Positions 38,545 through 51,177 of a DNA stretch of 64,000 nt are shown in pieces. A model generated the notes under the pieces. It saw nothing but the letters and a program-made list of their open reading frames with translations, was not told where the DNA came from and ran no database searches. A program made the translations under genes and the position numbers. Source of the stretch: Acinetobacter calcoaceticus (lineage in GTDB: Bacteria; Pseudomonadota; Gammaproteobacteria; Pseudomonadales; Moraxellaceae); contig NZ_JADVKT010000007.1 of assembly GCF_016508255.1 (NCBI RefSeq), forward strand, positions 110,686 through 174,685, read 5' to 3'. The stretch's first letter is position 1. Every line of letters begins with the position of its first letter.

Positions 38545-38703
38545 TGGAAGGTATCTCCTCAATTATAATTTAGTATGAGCTTTAATTATTGTGCCTGATG
38601 CGAAGAGCTGTTAGTAGTCTATTTCTTGATTTTATTGTTTGAATTCTCATCAAGATGGCTTTATAAAACAGTATAATTCCACTTTTGTAGTCTATTTTTC
38701 GCT

Positions 38704-39330
38704 ATGTCTTTGCAAGTTTGGTTCGCTTATATGTTGGCCTGTTGGGTAATTAGTATCTCACCGGGTGCGGGAGCAATTGCTTCAATGTCGAGTGGTCTAA
38801 ACTATGGTTTTAGACATGGTTATTGGAATGCAATTGGGTTGCAAATTGCTTTGATACTTCAAATTATGGTGGTGGCAGCTGGTGTTGGAGTTTTATTTGC
38901 AACGACGCCTTTAGCATTTCAGTTTGTTAAATGGTTTGGTGTGATTTATTTGTTATATCTTGCTTATTTACAATGGACAGCACCTGTAAAAGATATAGAA
39001 ATTCAACAAGAAAAAAGAGATAAATCTGTATTTGCGCTATTGCTAAATGGCTTTGTAGTCAATATCAGTAATCCCAAAGCGATTGTATTTCTATTGGCTG
39101 TTTTACCGCAATTTTTAGATTTGGGTAAGCCACAATGGATACAGTACCTGATTATGGCAGTAACAATGATTAGTATTGATTTGGTCGTAATGGCTGGATA
39201 TACAGGGCTAGCATCAAAGGTTTTAAGATTACTTCGCTCTCCTAAACAGCAAAAATATTTGAATCGGGGTTTTGCCGTTATGTTTAGTTGTGCGGCTTTA
39301 TTATTGAGCACAGTTCATCAGGCGTCCTAA
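38704..39330 (+). CDS. LysE/RhtB family amino-acid exporter
   Basis: 208 aa, six predicted helices, with the family signature SPGAGAIASMSSGLNYG near residues 18-32 and NPKAIVFLLAVLPQF. Substrate unknown. It converges on znuB; the stops are 1 bp apart and share a hairpin. Confidence 0.83.
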   Translation: MSLQVWFAYMLACWVISISPGAGAIASMSSGLNYGFRHGYWNAIGLQIALILQIMVVAAGVGVLFATTPLAFQFVKWFGVIYLLYLAYLQWTAPVKDIEIQQEKRDKSVFALLLNGFVVNISNPKAIVFLLAVLPQFLDLGKPQWIQYLIMAVTMISIDLVVMAGYTGLASKVLRLLRSPKQQKYLNRGFAVMFSCAALLLSTVHQAS

Positions 39331-39355
39331 TTTAGGCCGCCTGTGTTTGATTTTT
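39319..39355 (+). terminator. Hairpin spanning the stop codons of the LysE gene and znuB
   Basis: CAGGCG ... CGCCTG arms with inner CCT/AGG pairing around TAATTTA, followed by a T-run at 39350. The hairpin contains both convergent stop codons, so it is the only plausible terminator here. Confidence 0.6.
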
Positions 39356-40141
39356 TAGCTTTTGAGTTATAAAAATAATGGCAAAAGTTAAGGCCATACA
39401 TAAAACAATACTCAAGCCTGTAGAGATATTGAGTGCTGCGCTTGACCATAATCCGACGCTAACCCCAAGCTGGGCTAACACGAATGCCCAAATGACCATT
39501 TGCTTTGGTGAGTTTGCTAGTAAGCGAGCGCTTAAAGCCGGTATCACGAGTAATGCACCCATAAGCAAAGAACCTACAGCGCGCAAGGCTAAGACAGTAA
39601 ATAAAGCCAATAAAAGCATGAAAATAAGACGTTGCCAATTCGCATTCACCCCTTCACTAATGGCAATATCTGGATCAATTGCAAATTGTATTTGCGGTTG
39701 CCAAAAGCGGTAAAGAATTACGAGTGATATCGCAATAATTAAAGTGAAAACAGGTAAGTCGGGCCAATCAATGCTGAGCAAATCACCAAATAAATAACTT
39801 AAAAGCTCTGGTCTTAAACTTGGTACATGTTGAATAAACAATAAACCACTACAGAGCAATGTCGCTGAACATAAGGCTAAGAGAGCATCATTGGGTAAGC
39901 GATTGTCATGTAGGGCCCATAAAATTGCGACCAATAAAACCGCAGTACCTGCAACACCAAGCCAAAGAGGAAGACTTAAAGCACCTGCTATAGCAACTCC
40001 GAGTAGTGTACCGTGTGCCATAGTATCAGCAAAAAAAGACATTCGTCTCCAAAGCATTAGACAGCCAAGGGGTGCGGTCAAAAACACCAACAAAGTTCCC
40101 ATAATCCATGCGGGCAACAATAATTGTAACCATTCCATCAT
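39332..40141 (-). CDS. znuB: Zinc ABC transporter permease ZnuB
   Basis: 269 aa polytopic permease of the ABC-3 metal family: WRRMSFFADTMAHGTLLG is the conserved coupling region, with about eight helices. It starts 3 bp after the znuC stop (two adjacent ATGs, 40141 and 40138). With ZnuC and ZnuA it imports Zn2+ across the inner membrane. Confidence 0.93.
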   Translation of the reverse strand: MMEWLQLLLPAWIMGTLLVFLTAPLGCLMLWRRMSFFADTMAHGTLLGVAIAGALSLPLWLGVAGTAVLLVAILWALHDNRLPNDALLALCSATLLCSGLLFIQHVPSLRPELLSYLFGDLLSIDWPDLPVFTLIIAISLVILYRFWQPQIQFAIDPDIAISEGVNANWQRLIFMLLLALFTVLALRAVGSLLMGALLVIPALSARLLANSPKQMVIWAFVLAQLGVSVGLWSSAALNISTGLSIVLCMALTFAIIFITQKLKNQTQAA

Positions 40142-40144
40142 GGC

Positions 40145-40933
40145 TTAAGCTTCCGGTTCTGGGTGGATGTGAGGGCGGTCATTATGAGGGCAGGGGTGTG
40201 CAGCATCACCGTGAGCACAATGATCATGATGATGTTGATAGAAAACCCGTTGAGTTCCAAAGATAGCCTGATATTCAGGATGTTGTTGAATGTTCTCGGG
40301 TAACCCGCTACAGCAAATATGTTTATTTAAACACACTACACGGTGTGTTCCTTCCATCACCCATTGTAAGTCATGGGAAACAATTAAGATCGCACAACCA
40401 TATCGTTCTGGCAAACTGCGTACATACTCATAAAGTTCAGCCTCTGACTGAATATCTAAGCCTTGCATGGGTTCATCAAGAACTAAAATATCTGGCTGAC
40501 GAAGTAGCGCACGGGCGAGTAATACTCGTTGGCGCTCACCACCGGAAAGTTGTTGTACTTTTGACTGTTGTAACTTGGAAATGCCGGTGTCTTGAATAAT
40601 TTCCTGACGCAGGGCAGGGCTACATTTTTCTAAATCAAGTAGATCCTGAACACGCAAAGGCAGACTGTGTGAAGGATTGAACTTTTGTGGCACATAAGCC
40701 ATTTTAAGTTTCTTATCACTAATAATGCGGCCACTACTCGGCTGGAGAATACCGAGTAGAACCTTAATAAGTGTTGATTTACCTGCACCATTCGGGCCAA
40801 TCAAAGACACAATTTCATTTTGATGTAGAGCAAAATCAACTTTTTTTAAAATATCCCGATCATCACGATGAACAGAAACCTGCTCAAGCTGAATTAAAAT
40901 AGGATTTAACGAGTTGTGCGGCACTGTTGGCAT
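40145..40933 (-). CDS. znuC: Zinc ABC transporter ATPase ZnuC
   Basis: 262 aa ATPase with Walker A GPNGAGKST, signature LSGGERQRVLLARAL, and Walker B ILVLDEP. The last 30 residues are His/Cys-rich (HHHDHCAHGDAAHPCPHND), a possible zinc-binding tail. The start overlaps the zur stop by 28 bp in another frame, so translation is coupled. Confidence 0.95.
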   Translation of the reverse strand: MPTVPHNSLNPILIQLEQVSVHRDDRDILKKVDFALHQNEIVSLIGPNGAGKSTLIKVLLGILQPSSGRIISDKKLKMAYVPQKFNPSHSLPLRVQDLLDLEKCSPALRQEIIQDTGISKLQQSKVQQLSGGERQRVLLARALLRQPDILVLDEPMQGLDIQSEAELYEYVRSLPERYGCAILIVSHDLQWVMEGTHRVVCLNKHICCSGLPENIQQHPEYQAIFGTQRVFYQHHHDHCAHGDAAHPCPHNDRPHIHPEPEA

Positions 40934-41403
40934 TTCCCCGAAATTTCAATAATGCTGTGTTGAGCCACGAACTCATCTGACGCTGCAAGTTGGTCAAGCT
41001 GCTGAGTTAAACCTTGAGAAGAGGCTTCTTTAACCATGTGGCATTCGGTACAAATCAGGAATGCTGCTTGATGGCCTTCACGTGGGTGGCAACAAGGAAT
41101 ATAGGCATTAATAGAAGTTAGACGATGAATCAAACCTTTTTCTAATAAAAAATCTAAAGTTCTATATACAGTTGGAGGAGCAGCCGGGCGGTCAGTTTGA
41201 CTTTTTATACGTGCGAGTAAGTCATATGCGCCCATTGGGCCTGAAGCATTTAAAATGAGTTCCAAAACCTCTTTGCGCAAAGGTGTAAGTCGTGCGCCAG
41301 TCGCAGAACATAAATTTTCTGCTTCAGCTAAACGGTTTGCGACATTATGGTGATCATGCACACCATGCAAAGAATCATGATGTCCATGCGAGCAGGAACT
41401 CAT
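40906..41403 (-). CDS. zur: Zinc uptake regulator Zur (Fur family)
   Basis: 165 aa. Winged-helix DNA-binding domain (about 30-100, TPLRKEVLELIL ... PPTVYRTLDFL) and a dimerisation domain with CTEC and CQQC zinc sites. The N-terminus carries HGHH and HDHH, an extra His-rich segment. It represses zinc-uptake genes when Zn2+ is plentiful. First gene of zur-znuC-znuB, divergent from znuA, with a Zur box between. Confidence 0.94.
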   Translation of the reverse strand: MSSCSHGHHDSLHGVHDHHNVANRLAEAENLCSATGARLTPLRKEVLELILNASGPMGAYDLLARIKSQTDRPAAPPTVYRTLDFLLEKGLIHRLTSINAYIPCCHPREGHQAAFLICTECHMVKEASSQGLTQQLDQLAASDEFVAQHSIIEISGKCQQCRTTR

Positions 41404-41483
41404 AGAAATAACCTCGAATTTTTAACGGAATATTAGCATGAAGCGATGCTTCATTCGATTAATCTTAGGTATTTTTGTAACTT

Positions 41484-41498
41484 TGTTATATTATAACA
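41484..41498. promoter_or_regulatory. Zur box between zur-znuCB and znuA
   Basis: TGTTATATTATAACA is a perfect palindrome around one central base and matches the Zur operator GTTATAnTATAAC. It sits 33 bp before the znuA ATG and about 80 bp from the zur ATG, so it can control both directions, including zur itself. Confidence 0.9.
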
Positions 41499-41530
41499 TG
41501 CTTCGAGCTAATTTAAATTGATGGTCTAGC

Positions 41531-42370
41531 ATGTTCCGTTTTTTTGTTTTCAGTATGTTCTCTCTTTTGAGTACGTTAGGGTGGAGTCAGGGTTTGGTGG
41601 TTTCTACACACCCGATTTATCTGATTGCAAAAGAAATCACTCAGGGTGTTGAGGAACCTCAGCTTTTACTTAAAGGTCAGACAGGTCATGATGTACAGTT
41701 GACTCCGGCTCACCGTAAAGCAATTAATGATGCATCTTTAGTAATCTGGTTGGGTAAGGCTCATGAAGCACCTCTAAATAAATTATTAGGTAATAACAAG
41801 AAAGCAATTGCATTATTAGATAGTGGCATAGTTTCTGTTTTACCTTTGCGTAGTACGCGCGGGGTGGCTTTACCCAATACGGTAGACACCCATGTATGGT
41901 TAGAGCCAAACAATGCAGTTCGAATCGGTTTCTTTATTGCTGCTTTACGTTCTCAGCAGCACCCTGAAGACAAGACTAAATATTGGAATAATGCTAATAG
42001 CTTTGCTCGTAAGATGTTGCAAGCAGCACAAGCTTATGACAGTACAAGTAATGGTAAGCCATATTGGTCATATCACGATGCCTATCAATATTTAGAGCGC
42101 TCTTTAAATTTAAAATTTGCAGGCGCTTTGACAGATGATCCACATGTTGCACCCACAGCAGCCCAAATTAAGTATCTTAATGATAATAGACCAAAAAATC
42201 AGATGTGTTTGTTGGCAGAAAGTTTTACCACTAAAAGTCAGTATCAAAAATTAGGTAACATTACTTTTCAACCCGTAGACGAGAGCATGAATAACGAGGA
42301 TGATTTCGTCACTGCATGGAAGAAACTCGCTATAAAAACAGATAAATGTGTATTAAGTACGCAAAAGTAA
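41531..42370 (+). CDS. znuA: Zinc-binding periplasmic protein ZnuA
   Basis: 279 aa cluster A-I metal-binding protein with a signal peptide (cleavage near GWSQG). Zinc ligands are expected in GHDVQLTPA (His about 54), DTHVWLEP (His about 120) and the later histidines. It delivers Zn2+ to ZnuB. The usual long His-rich loop between the first two ligands is missing: the stretch after GHDVQ is short and has no His cluster. Controlled by the Zur box just upstream. Confidence 0.93.
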   Translation: MFRFFVFSMFSLLSTLGWSQGLVVSTHPIYLIAKEITQGVEEPQLLLKGQTGHDVQLTPAHRKAINDASLVIWLGKAHEAPLNKLLGNNKKAIALLDSGIVSVLPLRSTRGVALPNTVDTHVWLEPNNAVRIGFFIAALRSQQHPEDKTKYWNNANSFARKMLQAAQAYDSTSNGKPYWSYHDAYQYLERSLNLKFAGALTDDPHVAPTAAQIKYLNDNRPKNQMCLLAESFTTKSQYQKLGNITFQPVDESMNNEDDFVTAWKKLAIKTDKCVLSTQK

Positions 42371-42423
42371 GATAAAAAATAAACAAAGGCTGACTGTAGC
42401 GTCAGCACCACCTGTCATGAAAA

Positions 42424-42442
42424 ACCCCGACTAAAGTCGGGA
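42424..42442 (+). terminator. Hairpin downstream of znuA
   Basis: CCCGACT / AGTCGGG stem with a short AA-type loop, but only a weak downstream A-rich run, so termination efficiency is uncertain. Confidence 0.5.
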
Positions 42443-42447
42443 AAAGA

Positions 42448-42476
42448 TTGCATGTTCAGGGGTGTAACTCTATAAT
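42448..42476 (+). promoter_or_regulatory. Sigma-70 promoter of the ATP synthase operon
   Basis: TTGCAT (42448-42453), 17-bp spacer, TATAAT (42471-42476). Ideal spacing; transcription would begin near 42483, about 58 nt before atpI. Confidence 0.8.
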
Positions 42477-42540
42477 GCCTGCGATTAAAAGCGATCATAA
42501 GCTAAACTTGTCAAGCATTTATGCTGTGAGTGGATAAATA

Positions 42541-42939
42541 ATGAGCCGAACTAGTCGCTTGATTGACCGACGATTAGCAAAAGCTTTGGTCTTCTTACAA
42601 GCATGTATGATCCCTGTTTCCGCCCTTGTGGCGTGGAGCATAAAAGACATGACAGCAGCATTAAGTGCGGCACTTGGTGCACTGGTTTGCTGGCTTGCTA
42701 TGAGTTATTTCTCGTGGCAATCCTTCAGAACAGCAGGTGCGAGAGCATCAAAACAAGTGCTGTCTAACATGTATAGGGGCATGTTAGGCAAATTTGCAAT
42801 CATGATCGTTGGATTTATTTTGATTTTGAGCAATGTTAAACCTTTATCACCGTTAGCATTGCTGTTTGGTTTTATTCTCGTTCAGGCAATGTCGTGGGTC
42901 GCTCCGTTTTGGGTGTCACGTCTAGAAAAACGGGTGTAG
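42541..42939 (+). CDS. atpI: ATP synthase protein I
   Basis: 132 aa with four membrane helices, the c-ring assembly factor usually first in the atp operon. Conservation is low, so the assignment rests on size, hydrophobicity and position. A 104-bp gap to atpB follows. Confidence 0.88.
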   Translation: MSRTSRLIDRRLAKALVFLQACMIPVSALVAWSIKDMTAALSAALGALVCWLAMSYFSWQSFRTAGARASKQVLSNMYRGMLGKFAIMIVGFILILSNVKPLSPLALLFGFILVQAMSWVAPFWVSRLEKRV

Positions 42940-43040
42940 AAACAAGAAGAATTGAAGATTTTTTGGAGGGTGGCGAGATATCGACAGTACGCCGATGTTC
43001 GTAACCCTTCTTTTTAGTAATTGACATTGACCAGGTGTGA

Positions 43041-43919
<879 letters not shown>

Positions 43920-43970
43920 TGGTATTGCCTAACTATCAAACGATGGTTGGGCTGAATTTTTTTAATTTAA

Positions 43971-44249
<279 letters not shown>

Positions 44250-44287
44250 TCATCTTAATTCCTAAATCCACTATTTGAGGAATTGCA

Positions 44288-44758
44288 ATGAATATCAACC
44301 TCACATTGATTGGTCAAGCGATTGCGTTTGCATTCTTTGTTGCATTCTGCATGAAGTTTGTTTGGCCACCACTAATCAATGCGATTAGTGAGCGTCAGCG
44401 TAAAATTGCTGATGGCTTAAATGCAGCAGAAAAAGCGAAAGCTGACCTTGCCGATGCACAATCGCAAGTAAAGCAAGAGCTTGATGCAGCTAAAGCACAA
44501 GCGGCTCAATTGATCGAACAAGCGAACCGTCGTGCAGCACAATTGATCGAAGAAGCTCGTACTCAAGCTGCGGCTGAAGGTGAGCGTATTCGTCAACAGG
44601 CTAAAGAAGCTGTTGATCAAGAAATCAATTCTGCTCGCGAAGAATTACGTCAACAAGTAGCTGCTTTAGCAGTAACTGGCGCAGAAAAAATCCTGAACCA
44701 GCAAGTTGACGCAGAAGCTCATAGTGCCATGCTGTCTCAGCTGGCTGCTAAACTTTAA
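44288..44758 (+). CDS. atpF: ATP synthase F0 subunit b
   Basis: 156 aa with an N-terminal membrane helix and a long Ala/Gln/Glu/Lys-rich coiled coil (about 30-140) forming the peripheral stalk. Confidence 0.97.
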   Translation: MNINLTLIGQAIAFAFFVAFCMKFVWPPLINAISERQRKIADGLNAAEKAKADLADAQSQVKQELDAAKAQAAQLIEQANRRAAQLIEEARTQAAAEGERIRQQAKEAVDQEINSAREELRQQVAALAVTGAEKILNQQVDAEAHSAMLSQLAAKL

Positions 44759-44770
44759 GAGAGGCGAATC

Positions 44771-45307
44771 ATGGCTGAACTCTTGACGTTGGCACGTCCG
44801 TATGCCAAAGCAGCATTTGCTTATGCTTCTGAGCAAGGTGCAACAGACAATTGGTCGAATGCGTTACAAGTGCTCAGTGCTGCGGTGCAAGACGAAGCAT
44901 TTTCCGCTTATTTAAATCGCCCTGAACTTACTCCTGTGGAGCAAGTGAAGCTTTTTGCTAAAGTTTTAGGTGAAGATCAGTCTCAAGCAGTGTCTAACTT
45001 CCTGACACTTCTTGCAGATAACGATCGTTTAATGTTGTTACCTGAAATTGAAGCAGAATATGAACAGCTTAAATCACAGAATAACAACAATGTGGATGTC
45101 GTGATTGAATCGGCTTTCCCATTAACTGCTGACCAAGAGCAATTGTTGAAATCTGCTTTAGAAAAGCGTTTCAACAGTACTGTAACTGTTTCAGTTGAAG
45201 TTAAACCTGAGCTTATTGCAGGTGTTGTAATTCGTGCAGGCGATCAAGTGATAGATGATTCTGCGCTTAACAAGCTTGAAAAAATGCGTACTCGTCTTCT
45301 TGCATAA
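44771..45307 (+). CDS. atpH: ATP synthase F1 subunit delta
   Basis: 178 aa. [13 protein letters not shown] opens the N-terminal helical bundle and the C-terminal [26 protein letters not shown] is the family signature. Joins the stalk to the F1 head. Confidence 0.97.
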   Translation: MAELLTLARPYAKAAFAYASEQGATDNWSNALQVLSAAVQDEAFSAYLNRPELTPVEQVKLFAKVLGEDQSQAVSNFLTLLADNDRLMLLPEIEAEYEQLKSQNNNNVDVVIESAFPLTADQEQLLKSALEKRFNSTVTVSVEVKPELIAGVVIRAGDQVIDDSALNKLEKMRTRLLA

Positions 45308-45353
45308 TGCAAATGATGAAGACTGAACTAATAAAAGATTGAGGAATAGCGCA

Positions 45354-46898
45354 ATGCAACAACTGAATCCATCCGAGATCAGTGCGCTCATTAAACAGCG
45401 TATCAGCGATCTGGACACCAGCGCGACCGCTAAAAACGAAGGTACCATTGTTATGGTATCCGACGGTATCGTGCGCATTCACGGTCTTGCTGATGCAATG
45501 TACGGTGAAATGATCGAATTTGACGGCGGCTTATTTGGTATGGCACTGAACCTAGAACAGGATTCAGTGGGTGCCGTTGTCTTAGGTAACTACTTAAGCC
45601 TTCAAGAAGGTCAAAAAGCTCGTTGTACAGGTCGTGTACTTGAAGTTCCAGTTGGTCCGGAACTTCTTGGCCGTGTTGTCGACGCTTTGGGTAACCCAAT
45701 TGATGGTAAAGGCCCAATTGATGCAAAATTAACTGATGCTGTTGAAAAAGTAGCACCAGGCGTAATTTGGCGTCAATCTGTAGACGAACCTGTTCAAACT
45801 GGTTATAAATCAGTTGATACCATGATTCCTGTGGGTCGTGGTCAGCGTGAGTTGATTATTGGTGACCGTCAAACTGGTAAAACAGCGATGGCGATCGATG
45901 CGATTATCGCTCAGAAAAATTCTGGCATTAAATGCGTATACGTTGCGATTGGTCAAAAACAATCAACAATTGCAAACGTTGTACGTAAGCTAGAAGAAAC
46001 TGGCGCTATGGCGTATACAACTGTTGTCGCTGCTGCGGCTGCTGATCCTGCTGCAATGCAGTACTTAGCTCCGTACTCTGGCTGTACAATGGGTGAATAC
46101 TTCCGTGACCGCGGTGAAGACGCTCTTATTATTTATGATGATTTGTCTAAGCAAGCAGTTGCTTACCGTCAAATTTCATTACTTTTACGTCGTCCACCAG
46201 GTCGTGAAGCGTATCCGGGTGACGTATTCTATCTTCACTCACGTCTTCTTGAACGTGCTTCTCGTGTATCTGCTGACTACGTTGAGAAATTCACTAATGG
46301 TGCAGTAACTGGTAAAACTGGTTCTTTAACTGCATTGCCAATTATTGAAACTCAAGCAGGTGACGTATCTGCATTCGTGCCAACGAACGTAATTTCGATT
46401 ACTGACGGTCAGATCTTCTTAGAAACATCATTATTCAACGCAGGTATTCGTCCTGCTGTGAACGCGGGTATCTCTGTATCTCGTGTTGGTGGTTCTGCTC
46501 AAACTAAGATCATCAAAAAATTGTCTGGTGGTATTCGTACTGCTTTAGCACAATACCGTGAATTGGCTGCGTTTGCTCAGTTCGCTTCTGACCTTGATGA
46601 AGCAACTCGTAAACAACTTGAACATGGTCAACGTGTAACTGAGTTAATGAAGCAAAAGCAATATGCTCCTTACTCAATTGCTGACCAGGCTGTTTCTGTT
46701 TATGCATCTAACGAAGGCTATATGGCTGACGTAGAAGTTAAGAAAATCGTAGACTTTGATGCTGCGTTAATCTCTTACTTCCGCTCAGAATATGCTCCGT
46801 TGATGAAACAAATCGATGAAACTGGTGATTACAACAAAGACATCGAAGCAGCAATCAAAGCAGGTATTGAAAGCTTTAAAGCGACTCAAACTTACTAA
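45354..46898 (+). CDS. atpA: ATP synthase F1 subunit alpha
   Basis: 514 aa. Walker [10 protein letters not shown] (about 170-178) and the alpha signature in [17 protein letters not shown]. Start at ATG 45354 with GAGGA 8 nt upstream; an in-frame TTG at 45339 is rejected. Confidence 0.98.
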   Translation: MQQLNPSEISALIKQRISDLDTSATAKNEGTIVMVSDGIVRIHGLADAMYGEMIEFDGGLFGMALNLEQDSVGAVVLGNYLSLQEGQKARCTGRVLEVPVGPELLGRVVDALGNPIDGKGPIDAKLTDAVEKVAPGVIWRQSVDEPVQTGYKSVDTMIPVGRGQRELIIGDRQTGKTAMAIDAIIAQKNSGIKCVYVAIGQKQSTIANVVRKLEETGAMAYTTVVAAAAADPAAMQYLAPYSGCTMGEYFRDRGEDALIIYDDLSKQAVAYRQISLLLRRPPGREAYPGDVFYLHSRLLERASRVSADYVEKFTNGAVTGKTGSLTALPIIETQAGDVSAFVPTNVISITDGQIFLETSLFNAGIRPAVNAGISVSRVGGSAQTKIIKKLSGGIRTALAQYRELAAFAQFASDLDEATRKQLEHGQRVTELMKQKQYAPYSIADQAVSVYASNEGYMADVEVKKIVDFDAALISYFRSEYAPLMKQIDETGDYNKDIEAAIKAGIESFKATQTY

Positions 46899-46935
46899 GT
46901 TCAGTTTTAGTTAAGTTTGGTTCACGGATCAACCT

Positions 46936-46962
46936 TCGGAAGCTCGAAAGAGCTTTCGAATA
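46936..46962 (+). other. Intercistronic hairpin between atpA and atpG
   Basis: TTCGGAAGCTC - GAAA - GAGCTTTCGAA forms an imperfect stem with a GAAA tetraloop in the 77-bp gap. No T-run follows, so it is more likely an mRNA processing or stability element than a terminator. Confidence 0.55.
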
Positions 46963-46975
46963 CTAGGTTAAGCGT

Positions 46976-47845
46976 ATGGCAAATTTAAAAGAAATTCGCG
47001 CCAAAGTAGCTAGTATCAAGAGCACGCAAAAGATTACTCGCGCGATGCAAATGGTAGCTGCTTCTAAAATGCGTCGTGCGCAAGAGCGCATGGCTCAGGG
47101 CCGTCCGTATGCCGATAATATGCGCCGTGTAATTGCTCACTTAGTCCAAGCAAACCCTGAATACAAACACCGTTATATGGTTGACCGCCCAGTTAAGCGC
47201 GTTGGTTATATTGTAGTGTCTTCAGATCGTGGTTTGGCAGGTGGCTTGAACATTAACTTGTTCAAGAAAGTTGTGCAGCATGTCAAAGCACAACAACAGC
47301 AGTCAATTGAAGTTGAATTTGCTTTAATTGGTCAAAAAGCGGTTTCGTTTTTTAAGAATTACGGCGGTAAAGTGCTTGGTGCAACTACCCAACTTGGCGA
47401 TGCGCCGAGTTTGGAACAGTTAACTGGCTCAGTCCAAGTTATGCTTGATGCATTTGATAAGGGCGAATTAGATCGTATCTACCTCGTATCAAATGGCTTC
47501 ATTAATGCGATGACTCAGCAGCCTAAAGTAGAACAACTTGTTCCTTTAGCACCAGCAGAAGAAGGCGATGATCTCAACCGTACTTATGGTTGGGACTATA
47601 TCTACGAACCAGAAGCAGAAGAATTGTTAAATGGTTTGTTGGTTCGCTATATCGAGTCTATGGTTTATCAAGGTGTGATTGAAAACGTTGCATGTGAGCA
47701 GTCAGCTCGTATGGTCGCGATGAAAGCAGCGACAGACAACGCAGGACAACTGATTAAAGACCTACAACTCATTTACAACAAGCTGCGTCAAGCCGCGATT
47801 ACTCAGGAAATTTCCGAGATCGTTGGCGGTGCCGCTGCCGTTTAA
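46976..47845 (+). CDS. atpG: ATP synthase F1 subunit gamma
   Basis: 289 aa. N-terminal [19 protein letters not shown] and C-terminal [17 protein letters not shown] coiled coils form the rotor shaft. Confidence 0.98.
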   Translation: MANLKEIRAKVASIKSTQKITRAMQMVAASKMRRAQERMAQGRPYADNMRRVIAHLVQANPEYKHRYMVDRPVKRVGYIVVSSDRGLAGGLNINLFKKVVQHVKAQQQQSIEVEFALIGQKAVSFFKNYGGKVLGATTQLGDAPSLEQLTGSVQVMLDAFDKGELDRIYLVSNGFINAMTQQPKVEQLVPLAPAEEGDDLNRTYGWDYIYEPEAEELLNGLLVRYIESMVYQGVIENVACEQSARMVAMKAATDNAGQLIKDLQLIYNKLRQAAITQEISEIVGGAAAV

Positions 47846-47860
47846 CATTATTAAGTTTGA

Positions 47861-49270
<1,410 letters not shown>

Positions 49271-49287
49271 TTTAAGGAGATCATCTC

Positions 49288-49707
49288 ATGGCGACTATGC
49301 AATGTGATGTCGTAAGTGTTAAAGAGTCTATTTACTCTGGCGCAGTGACGATGTTAATCGCGAAAGGTGCTGGTGGTGAGCTTGGTATTTTGCCAGGACA
49401 CGCTCCACTGGTAACCTTGCTTCAACCGGGCCCGATTCGTGTTCAGTTGGAAAATGGTACAGAAGAAATCGTCTATGTATCTGGCGGTGTTTTAGAAGTT
49501 CAACCTCATGTTGTAACGGTTCTTGCAGATACTGCAATCCGTGCAGACAATTTGGATGAAGCTGCAATTTTAGAAGCACGTAAACATGCTGAACAATTGC
49601 TAGCAAATCAAAAGAGTGATTTGGACTCAGCTGCTGCGTTGGCTGCCTTGGCAGAAACAGCTGCACAGCTTGAAACTATCCGTAAAATCAAAAATCGCGC
49701 TCTCTAA
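49288..49707 (+). CDS. atpC: ATP synthase F1 subunit epsilon
   Basis: 139 aa. N-terminal beta sandwich (GELGILPGHAPLVTLLQPG) and two-helix C-terminal domain that can inhibit rotation. Last gene of the operon. Confidence 0.97.
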   Translation: MATMQCDVVSVKESIYSGAVTMLIAKGAGGELGILPGHAPLVTLLQPGPIRVQLENGTEEIVYVSGGVLEVQPHVVTVLADTAIRADNLDEAAILEARKHAEQLLANQKSDLDSAAALAALAETAAQLETIRKIKNRAL

Positions 49708-49729
49708 GTGTCGGTTTGAGATAAAAAAA

Positions 49730-49752
49730 GCCACCGTAAGGTGGCTTTTTTT
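49730..49752 (+). terminator. Terminator of the atp operon
   Basis: GCCACC - GTAA - GGTGGC stem, T-run of seven, A-run before. Confidence 0.93.
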
Positions 49753-49769
49753 ATGATATAGATTTTAGG

Positions 49770-50366
49770 TTAAGAGTCAGTTTTTGAATCTGTTTTATCA
49801 TCTCCAGCCATAACCATAGCCGCAAGCTTCACCATATCCATTTGAATAGTATTAAGCTGTTTTTCAATTTGGTCAAAATTGATTTGATCTAATTTTCCAT
49901 TGAGTAATGGCATGCTTAAAGCTTGTTGATTGGCTTGTAATAAACTTTGGCGAATATTCTCAATTTCCTGACTTTTGATATCTAAGGTGAGAAGAGCATG
50001 GTTTAAGCCCTGCAATTGCTGCTTTAAAGTTGAGACCGTTGTTTTTAATTCACTTTGATCTTTATCTTGAATAGCTTGTTCAACATCAAGTTGAGTTTCT
50101 TTTAGCTGCTCGACATAGTCACCAGCTTTAATTTGTAAATTAGCGGCATCACGGACCATGTAAAAAATGTTGCCACTTTTTAGTTCAGTTTTGCTAGGTG
50201 TAGTATTCTCTTCTTTTTGTTCTATTGTTTGGTCCGATGTCTGTTCTGTTATCTCAGTATTTTCTTGGTCTGTAGTATGATCTCGTGCCTGATCACATCC
50301 AAGTAAAAGCATGCCTGAGGCAAAAATTACAAAAGGAAGAAATGCACCTTGTAAAACTTTTTTCAT
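49770..50366 (-). CDS. Hypothetical lipoprotein with helical body
   Basis: 198 aa. Signal sequence ending LLLGC (Cys about 24), then an acidic, Gln/Thr/Glu-rich linker and a long helical, probably coiled-coil C-terminal region. Start at ATG 50366 chosen to place the signal peptide at the N-terminus. Family not recognised. Confidence 0.72.
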   Translation of the reverse strand: MKKVLQGAFLPFVIFASGMLLLGCDQARDHTTDQENTEITEQTSDQTIEQKEENTTPSKTELKSGNIFYMVRDAANLQIKAGDYVEQLKETQLDVEQAIQDKDQSELKTTVSTLKQQLQGLNHALLTLDIKSQEIENIRQSLLQANQQALSMPLLNGKLDQINFDQIEKQLNTIQMDMVKLAAMVMAGDDKTDSKTDS

Positions 50367-50469
50367 AACTACAAACAACATCAAATAAAGCAAATATCTA
50401 CTATAGGCATAAAATATGGAGAAAGATTGTATTTTTGCAAACAAACAACACTTTGATGAGAGAATAAAA

Positions 50470-50493
50470 AAGAGCGTACAAAACGCTCTTTTT
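50470..50493. terminator. Bidirectional terminator
   Basis: AAGAGCGT / ACGCTCTT stem with A-run and T-run on the two sides, 18 bp beyond the glutathione peroxidase stop. Confidence 0.88.
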
Positions 50494-50510
50494 CACGTTT
50501 TTTAAAAACG

Positions 50511-51056
50511 TTATTTTGCTAACTCTGCTTCAACTGCTTTAACAATTTGTTCATCATCCGCAGGTAGATTTGGAGCAAAACGAGCCACTACTTCACCATT
50601 TTTATTAATTAAGAATTTTTCGAAGTTCCATAAAACTTCTGGAGCTGGATTAGTTGGAATACCTAAGCCTTCTAAACGTTCACGGAAAGGTCCTTCACCT
50701 GTACGTTCTGGTTGAGCTGCTGTCAAAGTTTCATAAAGTGGGTGCTTATCTGCACCTGCAACAGACACTTTAGAAAATAAAGGGAAGTGAACATCGTAAT
50801 TTAAAGAACAGAATTGCTGAATTTCTTCATCTGAACCAGGTTCTTGTTCTTTAAAGTTGTTTGCAGGGAAACCTAAAATTTCCAGGCCTTGATCTTTTTT
50901 CGCTTGATAAAGCTTTTCTAAGCCTTCGTATTGTGGAGTTAAACCACATTTAGAAGCAGTATTTACGATAAGTAAAACCTTACCTTTATATTGTTCAAGG
51001 TCAACCGTTTCACCTGAAATGGCTTTTACTGGAATGTGATATACAGATTGTGTCAT
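50511..51056 (-). CDS. Glutathione peroxidase family protein
   Basis: 181 aa. Peroxidatic Cys37 in NTASKCGLT (Cys, not selenocysteine), resolving/Gln region LGFPANNF, and WNFEKFLI with the catalytic Trp/Asn. Likely thioredoxin- or glutathione-dependent lipid/organic peroxide reduction in the cytoplasm. Single gene. Confidence 0.92.
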   Translation of the reverse strand: MTQSVYHIPVKAISGETVDLEQYKGKVLLIVNTASKCGLTPQYEGLEKLYQAKKDQGLEILGFPANNFKEQEPGSDEEIQQFCSLNYDVHFPLFSKVSVAGADKHPLYETLTAAQPERTGEGPFRERLEGLGIPTNPAPEVLWNFEKFLINKNGEVVARFAPNLPADDEQIVKAVEAELAK

Positions 51057-51177
51057 GAGTCTTTCCTAAAGATTGTAATTGATATCAAGTAACGCATTTG
51101 TTTTAACTGCTATTGAGGGGCAGTGCAATAATATTCGTGTTGAAAAAAGAAAAAGATTTTAAAAGTGAGAGGGAAGT

